Assembly: GCA_965229765.1 (NCBI GenBank)
Contig: CBDDJT010000003.1
Location: forward strand, 744,001 to 808,000
Reading direction: 5' to 3'
Source of the DNA: ASV31 sp965229765
Lineage (GTDB): Bacteria; Pseudomonadota; Alphaproteobacteria; Rhodobacterales; Rhodobacteraceae
DNA length: 64,000 bases
Shown here one piece after another: positions 16,497 through 24,007 of the stretch (position 1 is its first letter; every line of letters begins with the position of its first letter). A program made the translations under genes and the position numbers. The notes beneath the pieces are model-generated. The model was not told where the DNA came from. It worked only from the letters and a program-made list of their open reading frames with translations, and did no database searches.

Positions 16497-18038
16497 TTAG
16501 TCCCCGGCCCGGGCGAAGCGCGTATCGGCCTCGAGAAGGGCGGTCTGGTGATCGGAAATCAGCGCCTCGGTCGAGGGGCCGATGATGTCGGTGACAAGGC
16601 TGGGGTAGACCCCCAGAAGCAGCGTCATGACCACGAGCGGGGCGAAGATCGCCCGTTCGCGCGTGGTCATGTCCTTGATGGACTTGAGGCTTTCCTTGAT
16701 AAGGTCCCCCAGCACGACGCGGCGATAAAGCCAAAGCGCATAGGCGGCCGACAGGATCACCCCGGTGGTGGCGACGGCGGCAACCCAGGTGTTGGCCTGG
16801 AACATGCCCATCAGCGTCAGGAACTCGCCCACGAAACCCGAGGTGCCGGGCAGGCCGACGTTGGCCATGGTGAACAGCATGAAGATCAGCGCATAGGCCG
16901 GCATACGGTTCACGAGCCCTCCGTAGGCGTCGATCTCGCGCGTGTGCATGCGGTCATAGATGACGCCGACGCACAGGAACAGCGCGCCCGAGATGAAGCC
17001 ATGGCTGATCATCTGGAAAATCGCGCCATCGATCCCCTGCTGGTTGATGGCGAAGATGCCGGCTGTGACATACCCCATGTGCGCGACCGAAGAATAGGCG
17101 ATGAGCTTCTTCATGTCCGTCTGCGCCAGCGCCACAAGCGAGGTGTAGACGATGGCGATGGCCGACAGCCATAGCACCAGAGGCGCCAGCAGATCCGAGG
17201 CCACGGGGAACATCGGCAGCGAGAAGCGCAGAAAACCGTAGCCGCCCATCTTCAGAAGGATCGCGGCCAGAACCACGGAACCCGCCGTCGGCGCCTGCAC
17301 GTGGGCATCCGGCAGCCAGGTATGGACGGGCCACATCGGCATCTTCACGGCAAAGGACGCGAAGAAGGCCAGCCACATCAGCGTCTGCATCCCACCCACA
17401 ACATGGATGCCCAGCACCGTCATCTCTTCCGAGCCGAAGTTGTGGTTCAGAAGTGCCGGGATATCGGTCGTTCCGGCATCAAAGAACATCGCCACCATGG
17501 CAACGAGCATCAGAACCGAGCCGAAGAAGGTATAAAGGAAGAACTTGAACGCAGCGTAGATCCGGTTCTGGCCGCCCCAGATGCCGATGATCAGGAACAT
17601 CGGGATCAGCCCGCCCTCGAAGAACAGGTAGAAGAGCACCAGATCGAGCGCACAGAAGACGCCCAGCATGAGCGTTTCCAAAACCAGCAGTGCAATCATG
17701 TATTCCTTGACGCGCGTCTTTACCTCCCAGCAGGCAGCGATCGTAAGGGGCATCAGGAAGGTCGTCAGCATTACGAAGAGGATCGATATGCCATCCACGC
17801 CCATCTTGTATTTCAGACCGAGCAGCCAGTCGCGCTCCTCGACGAACTGGAACCCGGTGTCCGAGGGATCGAACCCCACAAGCAGGAAAAGCGAAACGAG
17901 GAACGTCACCGACGTGGCGATCAGCGCCAACCATTTGGCGTTTCGTTGCGCGGCTTCGTCCTCGCCCCTGAGAAAGGCAGCAAGGATCAGCGCCGCTGCA
18001 AGCGGCAGGAACGTGATGATCGAAAGCAGGTTTTCCAT
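16497..18038 (-). CDS. nuoM: NADH-quinone oxidoreductase subunit M
   Basis: Proton-pumping antiporter-like subunit of the complex I membrane arm. The start is taken at 18038 (MENLLSIITFLPLAAALILA), whose ATG overlaps the nuoL TGA by one base. Conserved blocks are CALDLVLFYLFFEGGLIPMFLIIG, with the key helix glutamate, and FAVKMPMWPVHTWLPDAHVQAPTAGS, with the conserved lysine. The length of 513 residues is normal. An earlier in-frame start at 18068 would add ten residues that overlap nuoL. Confidence 0.97.
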   Translation of the reverse strand: MENLLSIITFLPLAAALILAAFLRGEDEAAQRNAKWLALIATSVTFLVSLFLLVGFDPSDTGFQFVEERDWLLGLKYKMGVDGISILFVMLTTFLMPLTIAACWEVKTRVKEYMIALLVLETLMLGVFCALDLVLFYLFFEGGLIPMFLIIGIWGGQNRIYAAFKFFLYTFFGSVLMLVAMVAMFFDAGTTDIPALLNHNFGSEEMTVLGIHVVGGMQTLMWLAFFASFAVKMPMWPVHTWLPDAHVQAPTAGSVVLAAILLKMGGYGFLRFSLPMFPVASDLLAPLVLWLSAIAIVYTSLVALAQTDMKKLIAYSSVAHMGYVTAGIFAINQQGIDGAIFQMISHGFISGALFLCVGVIYDRMHTREIDAYGGLVNRMPAYALIFMLFTMANVGLPGTSGFVGEFLTLMGMFQANTWVAAVATTGVILSAAYALWLYRRVVLGDLIKESLKSIKDMTTRERAIFAPLVVMTLLLGVYPSLVTDIIGPSTEALISDHQTALLEADTRFARAGD

Positions 18039-20161
18039 CACTCGGCCCCCGCGCCCAGCGTCATCCACGTGACGAGGATGGCAATCCCCAGCACCATGGC
18101 GAAGACGTAGTGAAACAGATAGCCCGACTGCGCGCGCGCCGAGAGGCGGGTCAGGAAGGGCACTATGCCCATGGCAAGCCCATTGAGGCCTCCGTCAATG
18201 ACGTTGCCGTCACCGCGCCGCCATAGCGTGTCGCCCAGCCAGCGGGCTGACCGCACGAAGATCGCGTCATAGATTTCGTCGAAATACCACTTGTTCAGCA
18301 GGAACAAGTACAGCGGGCGCTGGTTCTCGGCCAGCTTGGCCGGCCAGTCGGGGCGTCGGATGTAGAACTGGTAGGCCACCAGGAAGCCGATCAGCATCGC
18401 AATGAACGGCGAGACCTTGACCCATTTTGGCGCATGGTGCGCGGCGTCCATCACGTGGTTGTCGGGGTGGGTATAGATTGCGCCCATGCCGGGCTGCCAG
18501 CCCGGCGCGGCAGCGTGGGCGTCGTCATGCCCCTTGCCTTCGGCCTCACCGTCCTTGCTCTCGGTCGCGGCGAGCGCGGCACCGAAAAGCGCGGTGGCCT
18601 GCGCATGTTCCCCCTCGGCGGCGTGAACGGGGACGCCGTAAAAGGCGTTGACCTCGTCATGATCGCCGAAGAAGTCGCCGAACCAGACCATCCCGGCGAA
18701 GATCGCGCCGAGTCCCAGAACGCCCAGCGGAACGAGCATCGTCTTCGGGCTTTCATGGGCGTGATCGTGGGTATGTTTGGACCCCCGCGCCTCGCCGTAG
18801 AAGGTCATGAACATCAGCCGCCAGGAATAGAAACTGGTAAACATCGCCGCGACGACAAGCGCCCAGAATGCGAAGGTGCCGGCGCCGGTATGTGCGCCCC
18901 AGGCGCTTTCGATGATGGCGTCCTTGGACAGGAAGCCTGCGAAACCGATGTAGGTCAGCGGAATGCCGACACCGGTGATTGCCAGCGTGCCGATCATCAT
19001 CGCCCAGAAGGTATAGGGGATCTTCTTCCGCAGGCCGCCGTAGTTGCGCATGTCCTGCTCGTGGTGCATCGCGTGGATGACCGATCCGGCGCCAAGAAAC
19101 AGCATCGCTTTGAAGAAGGCATGGGTGAAGAGGTGGAACATGGCCGCCGAGTAGACGCCCACGCCGGCGGCCACGAACATGTAGCCGAGCTGCGAGCAGG
19201 TCGAATAGGCAATCACCCGCTTGATGTCGTTCTGCACCAGCCCGACGGTGGCCGCGAAGAAGGCGGTCGCGGCGCCGAGGATCACGATGAACGTCGTGGC
19301 GCCGGGGGCGAACTCCATGATCGGGGACATCCGGCAAACAAGGAACACGCCCGCCGTCACCATGGTCGCGGCGTGGATCAGCGCCGACACGGGCGTCGGG
19401 CCTTCCATCGCGTCGGGCAGCCAGGTGTGCAGGATCAGCTGCGCCGACTTGCCCATCGCGCCCACGAACAGGAGGAAGGCGATCAGGTTGGCGGCGTTCC
19501 AGTCGGCCCAGAGAAAGCGCAGTTGGGTCTCTGCCAGTTCCGGGCCTGCGGCGAAAACGATGTCGAAATCTATCGAGTCGGTCAGGTAGAACAGAGCGAA
19601 GATGCCAAGCGCGAAGCCGAAGTCGCCCACGCGGTTCACCACGAAGGCCTTGATGGCCGCGGCATTCGCGCTGGGCTTGCGGAAGTAGAAGCCGATCAGC
19701 AGGTAGGACGCGACGCCCACGCCTTCCCAACCGAAGAACATCTGCACGAGGTTGTCGGCGGTCACCAGCGACAGCATCGCGAAGGTGAAGAACGACAGGT
19801 AGGCAAAGAAGCGCGGTCGATAGCTTTCGCCGTCGCGGAAGTTGTCGTCATGCGCCATGTACCCGAAGCTATAGAGATGGACGAGCGCCGAGACGGTGGT
19901 AATGACGATCAGCATGATCGCCGTCAGGCGGTCGAGTCTAATCGCCCAGTCTGTCGAAAGGCTGCCGGATTCTATGAAGCGCAGGATCTGGATCTGGCGT
20001 GTTTCGCCGTCAAATCCAAGGAACACGATCCACGACAGAAACGCGGCCAGGAACAGAAGGCCCGTGGCCGTCCATTGCGCGGGCTTTTCGCCGATGATCC
20101 GCCAGCCGAAGCCGCAGATCAGCGCACCAATCAGAGGGGCAAACAGGATGATGGTTTCCAT
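18038..20161 (-). CDS. nuoL: NADH-quinone oxidoreductase subunit L
   Basis: The largest proton-pumping subunit, with the long lateral helix at its C terminus. Conserved parts are VQMFFGWEGVGVASYLLIGFYF, AMGKSAQLILHTWLPDAMEGPTPVSALIHAATMVTAG and the HAFFKAMLFLGAGSVIHA block. At 707 residues it is at the long end of the family. The extra length is a His- and Glu-rich loop between about residues 440 and 590 (HTHDHAHE, EGEHAQA, DDAHAAAP). It sits 6 bases after nuoK and overlaps nuoM by one base. Confidence 0.97.
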   Translation of the reverse strand: METIILFAPLIGALICGFGWRIIGEKPAQWTATGLLFLAAFLSWIVFLGFDGETRQIQILRFIESGSLSTDWAIRLDRLTAIMLIVITTVSALVHLYSFGYMAHDDNFRDGESYRPRFFAYLSFFTFAMLSLVTADNLVQMFFGWEGVGVASYLLIGFYFRKPSANAAAIKAFVVNRVGDFGFALGIFALFYLTDSIDFDIVFAAGPELAETQLRFLWADWNAANLIAFLLFVGAMGKSAQLILHTWLPDAMEGPTPVSALIHAATMVTAGVFLVCRMSPIMEFAPGATTFIVILGAATAFFAATVGLVQNDIKRVIAYSTCSQLGYMFVAAGVGVYSAAMFHLFTHAFFKAMLFLGAGSVIHAMHHEQDMRNYGGLRKKIPYTFWAMMIGTLAITGVGIPLTYIGFAGFLSKDAIIESAWGAHTGAGTFAFWALVVAAMFTSFYSWRLMFMTFYGEARGSKHTHDHAHESPKTMLVPLGVLGLGAIFAGMVWFGDFFGDHDEVNAFYGVPVHAAEGEHAQATALFGAALAATESKDGEAEGKGHDDAHAAAPGWQPGMGAIYTHPDNHVMDAAHHAPKWVKVSPFIAMLIGFLVAYQFYIRRPDWPAKLAENQRPLYLFLLNKWYFDEIYDAIFVRSARWLGDTLWRRGDGNVIDGGLNGLAMGIVPFLTRLSARAQSGYLFHYVFAMVLGIAILVTWMTLGAGAE

Positions 20162-20167
20162 GATCCG

Positions 20168-20473
20168 TTACCCCTTCATCACGTTGACGTCTTCGACGTC
20201 GATGGTTCCGCGGTTTCGGAAGAAACAAACGAGGATGGCAAGCCCGATAGCGGCCTCTGCCGCGGCGACCGTCAAGACGAAGAGCGTGAAGACCTGCCCA
20301 ACCAGATCGCCGAGGAAAGACGAGAAGGCGACAAGGTTGATGTTGACGGCAAGCAGGATCAACTCGATCGACATCAACAGGATGATGACGTTCTTGCGGT
20401 TCAGGAAAAGCCCGAAGATGCCAATGACGAAGAGCGCCGCGGCAACCGCCAGGTAGTGTTCAAGTCCGACCAT
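20168..20473 (-). CDS. nuoK: NADH-quinone oxidoreductase subunit K
   Basis: A small three-helix subunit of the membrane arm. The full 101-residue protein shows LFLNRKNVIILLMSIELILLAVNINLVAF, which carries the conserved membrane glutamates of the quinone-linked proton path. Its 5' end overlaps the tail of a 38-codon TTG-initiated frame that fills the gap after nuoJ, so its translation may be coupled to that frame. Confidence 0.97.
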   Translation of the reverse strand: MVGLEHYLAVAAALFVIGIFGLFLNRKNVIILLMSIELILLAVNINLVAFSSFLGDLVGQVFTLFVLTVAAAEAAIGLAILVCFFRNRGTIDVEDVNVMKG

Positions 20474-20576
20474 TTCGTCCCTCGAGTCGTTCTTTCTTTG
20501 CCTTCCTGCGCCGCAGCCAGGTGACGGTCAGCGCCACGATGCCCAGCAGCGGCAGGAGGGGGGCGAGACTATTCAA
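20460..20576 (-). CDS. Candidate 38-residue membrane microprotein between nuoJ and nuoK
   Basis: The 99-base gap between nuoJ and nuoK is filled by a frame that starts with TTG, overlapping the nuoJ stop (CTTTGA), and ends with a TGA inside nuoK. Its product begins LNSLAPLLPLLGIVALTVTW and continues with a basic tail LRRRKAKKERLEGRNGRT. That is one hydrophobic segment followed by positive charge, the layout of an N-out or N-terminal anchor microprotein. Overlaps at both ends suggest translational coupling. No family is recognised. The TTG start and short length keep confidence modest. Confidence 0.5.
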   Translation of the reverse strand: MNSLAPLLPLLGIVALTVTWLRRRKAKKERLEGRNGRT

Positions 20577-21181
20577 AGCCCCTGTCCCGGTTTCACGTCC
20601 TTGAGTTCCAGCGCCTTGGCAGGATCGCGATACATCTGGGCCAGCACGTTCTGGCGCTTGACATCCGTGCGGTGGCGCAGCGTCAGAACGATCGCTCCGA
20701 TCATCGCCACCAACAGAATCAGACCTGCAAGCTGGAAGAGCAGGATGTATTCGTCGTAGAGGATCATGCCAAGCGCCGCCGTGTTGTGCACATCCGACGG
20801 TGTCAGTGCCGCACGTGCGGCTTGCGCATTCTCGTCAAAGACCCATACGCCGATTGCCAGGCCGAACTGCATCAGCAGAACGACCCCGATCAGCAATGCC
20901 ATCGGCATGTATTTCGCCATTTCCGCCTTGAGCGCGGCGAAATCGACGTCAAGCATCATCACCACGAAGAGGAACAGCACCGCAACGGCGCCGACATAGA
21001 CGATGACCAGAAGCATGGCGACGAATTCGGCGCCGAGCAGTACGAACAGCCCAGCAGCACTCAGAAAGGAAAGGATCAGCCAAAGCACCGAGTGAACCGG
21101 ATTCCGGCTGACCACGGTAAAGAGCCCGCCGGTCAGAACCGACACGGCGAAGGCATAGAAGGCGACATCCGCGACACCCAT
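20573..21181 (-). CDS. nuoJ: NADH-quinone oxidoreductase subunit J
   Basis: Membrane-arm subunit whose third helix shifts during coupling. The start at 21181 gives MGVADVAFYAFAVSVLTGG, as in homologues; an upstream frame open to 21379 has no homology. The conserved block NPVHSVLWLILSFLSAAGLFVLLGAEFVAMLLVIVYVGAVAVLFLFVVMML is intact. The length of 202 residues is usual for Alphaproteobacteria. It follows nuoI by 52 bases. Confidence 0.96.
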   Translation of the reverse strand: MGVADVAFYAFAVSVLTGGLFTVVSRNPVHSVLWLILSFLSAAGLFVLLGAEFVAMLLVIVYVGAVAVLFLFVVMMLDVDFAALKAEMAKYMPMALLIGVVLLMQFGLAIGVWVFDENAQAARAALTPSDVHNTAALGMILYDEYILLFQLAGLILLVAMIGAIVLTLRHRTDVKRQNVLAQMYRDPAKALELKDVKPGQGL

Positions 21182-21233
21182 CACTTCGTTCCCTTTGCTC
21201 GGGGTCTCTTGCCGGACCCTTGCGCCGCCGCCC

Positions 21234-21728
21234 TTACCGGTACGGTGCGTCGATTTCCAGATTGCGTGCGATCTCGGCTTCCCAACGCTCGCCGTTCGCC
21301 AGCAGTTTTTCCTTGTTGTAGTAAAGCTCTTCCCGCGTCTCGGTCGCGAACTCGAAGTTCGGCCCCTCGACGATCGCATCGACCGGGCACGACTCCTGGC
21401 AGAAGCCGCAGTAGATGCATTTGGTCATGTCGATATCGTAGCGCGTGGTGCGTCGGCTGCCGTCCTCGCGCGGTTCGGCGTCGATGGTGATCGCTTGTGC
21501 CGGGCAGATCGCCTCGCAAAGCTTGCATGCGATACAGCGTTCCTCGCCATTGGGATAGCGGCGCAGTGCGTGCTCGCCGCGGAAGCGAGGGCTGAGCGGG
21601 CCCTTTTCATGCGGATAATTCAGCGTCGCTTTGGGGGCGAAGAAGTATTTCAGCCCCAGCCTGAAGCCCTTGAAAAAGTCGGCCAGCAGGAAATAGCGGG
21701 TGGCGCGGGTATAGTCGATCGCGGTCAT
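21234..21728 (-). CDS. nuoI: NADH-quinone oxidoreductase subunit I
   Basis: The TYKY-type ferredoxin subunit, carrying clusters N6a and N6b that lead electrons to N2. Two 4Fe-4S motifs are intact: CIACKLCEAICP (Cys 65, 68, 71, 75) and CIYCGFCQESCP (Cys 104, 107, 110, 114). The length of 164 residues is normal. The ATG overlaps the stop of the methyltransferase-like gene by 4 bases (ATGA), so its synthesis is probably coupled to that gene. Confidence 0.97.
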   Translation of the reverse strand: MTAIDYTRATRYFLLADFFKGFRLGLKYFFAPKATLNYPHEKGPLSPRFRGEHALRRYPNGEERCIACKLCEAICPAQAITIDAEPREDGSRRTTRYDIDMTKCIYCGFCQESCPVDAIVEGPNFEFATETREELYYNKEKLLANGERWEAEIARNLEIDAPYR

Positions 21729-22537
21729 TCCACACTCCCCGGGCGATCCTCGCCCGTCATTGTCTGTTTCTCATGAAGCGCAACGATGTCCGAATCCTCG
21801 CGGTCCTCGGCACGGTCGTGATCGCTCCATTTCTTGACATAGTCGGTTTGCAGCGCGGCCTTGAAGGCATGGGCATTCGGGCCCTTCTGCACTTCGTAGT
21901 AGAGATAGACGCGCTGGTTCGGGACCTTGCCGCGCAGGCGGATGCGGTGGCCGAGTTGTGCGGGATCGGGCAGGTCCAGTTCCTTGTCGCGCGGCCATTC
22001 GGGCAACATGGAACAGGTCAGCACATCAAAACCGCAGCCGTGTTTCCAGTAGCCGTACACAAGCTCGGGGCCGAACTGGTAGAAGCCGTGTGCGAAGAAA
22101 TTGTTGCCGGGCGCGCAGGCAGCAAGGATGCCGCCGGGCGCCAGCATCGCGTTGATGTTTGCCATGCAGGTGGCGACGTCGAAGACGTGCTCGGTGGTCC
22201 CGCCGTCGTAGATCAGCGCGTATTTCTTCTTCAGCTTCGCGGGCACCTTGTCGTTCAGGTCGTGCAGGACCGTGGCGCCCTCGAAATCGGACAGATCCAT
22301 CGCGGAGACGGCATCGAAGCCCAGCGCGCGAAAGAAGGTCTCGGTATAGCCGTCGTCCTGCTGAAGGTCGGCGAACGTCAGGTCCATGCCTTCCTCGGCC
22401 ATCAGGGTATCGAGCGCAGGGCGAAGGCGGTCGCGCACCTGCATCCGGTGCCGGCCAAGCATCAACACCTCGCCCGAAGGCGGCACGCGGCGCGACAGCT
22501 GGATCAGCTTGCGTGCGGCTGCGTAGTCGATGCCCAA
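21725..22537 (-). CDS. Methyltransferase-like protein encoded between nuoH and nuoI
   Basis: A 270-residue soluble protein of no named complex I family. The segment VLHDLNDKVPAKLKKKYALIYDGGTTEHVFDVATCMANINAMLAPGG follows the motif II-III layout of class I SAM-dependent methyltransferases. Motif I is weak (VLMLGRHRMQV where a glycine-rich loop is expected), so the cofactor site may be altered. The start at 22537 is a TTG with GGAGG nine bases upstream. It ends in a 4-base overlap with nuoI. The position suggests a role in complex I assembly or modification; this is inference only. Confidence 0.6.
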   Translation of the reverse strand: MGIDYAAARKLIQLSRRVPPSGEVLMLGRHRMQVRDRLRPALDTLMAEEGMDLTFADLQQDDGYTETFFRALGFDAVSAMDLSDFEGATVLHDLNDKVPAKLKKKYALIYDGGTTEHVFDVATCMANINAMLAPGGILAACAPGNNFFAHGFYQFGPELVYGYWKHGCGFDVLTCSMLPEWPRDKELDLPDPAQLGHRIRLRGKVPNQRVYLYYEVQKGPNAHAFKAALQTDYVKKWSDHDRAEDREDSDIVALHEKQTMTGEDRPGSVE

Positions 22538-22559
22538 GACCCGTTACCTCCGTTTACCC

Positions 22560-23585
22560 TTACCAGCGCGCGTAGGCGCCGCCGAATGCTTCGAACTTTG
22601 CCAGAAAGGCGACAATGACCACCCACGCCAGCGACATCGGCAAGAAGACCTTCCAGCCCAGTCGCATAAGTTGATCGTAGCGGTAGCGCGGCACGATCGC
22701 CTTCACCATGGCAAATAGGAAAAAGAAGAAAGCCATCTTCGCCACCATCCACAGCGCGCCGTCAGGGAGGCCGGGAATGGGCGACAGCCAGCCGCCGAAG
22801 AACAGGAGCGTGATGAGCGCGCACATAAGGAAGATGGCGATGTATTCGCCCGCCATGAACAGCAGGAAGGGAGTGGAGGAGTATTCCACCTGGTAGCCCG
22901 CGACCAGTTCAGATTCCGCCTCTGGCAGGTCGAACGGGGGGCGATTGGTCTCTGCTAGGGTCGAGATGAAGAACAGCGCCACCATCGGCAGATGCGGCAG
23001 CCAGTACCAGTTGAACAGACCCAGGTCGCCGTCTTGTGCGCGGACGATGTCGCCGAAGTTCAGGCTTCCCGTCGAAAGGATCACCCCGATGATGATAAGT
23101 CCGATCGAGACCTCGTAGGAGATCATCTGCGCTGCCGACCGCAGCGAGCCGAGGAACGGGTATTTCGAGTTCGACGCCCAGCCGCCCATGATGACGCCGT
23201 AGACCTCGAGCGAGGAGATCGCGAAGACGTAGAGGATCGCCACGTTGATGTCGGCCAGCACCCAGCGGTCGTTGAACGGGATCACCGCCCAGGCGACCAT
23301 CGCCAGCACGAAGGAGATCATCGGCGCCATCAGGAAGACCGTCCGGTCGGACCCCGCGGGAATGACGATTTCTTTGACCACGTACTTGAGCGCGTCGGCC
23401 ACCGTCTGGAGCAGACCGAACGCACCCACCACGTTCGGGCCCCTGCGCATCTGCACGGCCGCCCAGATCTTGCGGTCGCCGTAGACGAGGAACAGAAGCG
23501 AGATCATCACAAAGCCGATCACCAGGAGGCACTGAGCCGCGACGATCAGGGCAATGCCCGCGTTGGTGGTGAAAAAGTCAGACAT
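22560..23585 (-). CDS. nuoH: NADH-quinone oxidoreductase subunit H
   Basis: Membrane subunit next to the quinone site, joining the peripheral and membrane arms. Hallmarks are DRKIWAAVQMRRGPNVVGAFGLLQTVADALKY and the quinone-cavity loop TNRPPFDLPEAESELVAGYQVEYSS. The length of 341 residues is normal. It lies 6 bases after a small lipoprotein gene and 22 bases before the methyltransferase-like gene. Confidence 0.97.
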   Translation of the reverse strand: MSDFFTTNAGIALIVAAQCLLVIGFVMISLLFLVYGDRKIWAAVQMRRGPNVVGAFGLLQTVADALKYVVKEIVIPAGSDRTVFLMAPMISFVLAMVAWAVIPFNDRWVLADINVAILYVFAISSLEVYGVIMGGWASNSKYPFLGSLRSAAQMISYEVSIGLIIIGVILSTGSLNFGDIVRAQDGDLGLFNWYWLPHLPMVALFFISTLAETNRPPFDLPEAESELVAGYQVEYSSTPFLLFMAGEYIAIFLMCALITLLFFGGWLSPIPGLPDGALWMVAKMAFFFFLFAMVKAIVPRYRYDQLMRLGWKVFLPMSLAWVVIVAFLAKFEAFGGAYARW

Positions 23586-23591
23586 GATCCC

Positions 23592-23993
23592 TCATACCGT
23601 CGGTATGCCCGTCTCCTGGCAGCTGGCTACTGTGACCTCTGCGTCGATGGTCTTCACGCCATCCGGCAGGGCCGGCGAAATGGTGTAAACCGCATCTCCC
23701 TGCCAGATGCCACCCTCTTCGTATACATTCGTGCGCACGTGTCGCGCGAAGCCGTACCCGCGGATCAACGCATACTGCGCCGCGGCGCATTCTGCATAAT
23801 CCGCAACCTGATCCCGGCTGGATGCCGTCCCGACGCGCACAAGGAAATTCACAAGGTCGCCTTCCAGCAGGCGGGTCTCGACCCCGAGGTATGAAGGCGG
23901 CGGCGAATCCTTTGACACGGCACCGTCTTCGGCGCAGCTCGCCAGAACCGCGAGAGCGGAAAGACCGGTACAAAGTGCGCGCTTGCGTGTCAT
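23592..23993 (-). CDS. Small lipoprotein encoded between nuoG and nuoH
   Basis: A 133-residue protein with a lipoprotein signal: MTRKRALCTGLSALAVLASC, lipobox LASC with Cys20. The mature part has two more Cys (in AECAAAQYALIRGYGFAR and VASCQETG) that could form a disulfide. No family is recognised. It starts 14 bases after nuoG and ends 6 bases before nuoH, so it is clearly within the operon. If lipidated, it faces the periplasm, opposite to the peripheral arm of complex I. Confidence 0.7.
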   Translation of the reverse strand: MTRKRALCTGLSALAVLASCAEDGAVSKDSPPPSYLGVETRLLEGDLVNFLVRVGTASSRDQVADYAECAAAQYALIRGYGFARHVRTNVYEEGGIWQGDAVYTISPALPDGVKTIDAEVTVASCQETGIPTV

Positions 23994-24007
23994 TCGAAGC
24001 GCCGCTC

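Noticed and set aside
18434..20524. A 696-codon open frame on the plus strand.
   Set aside because: It is antisense to nuoL and nuoK, whose proteins are complete and conserved; the product is charged, low-complexity and typical of mirror frames in GC-rich DNA.
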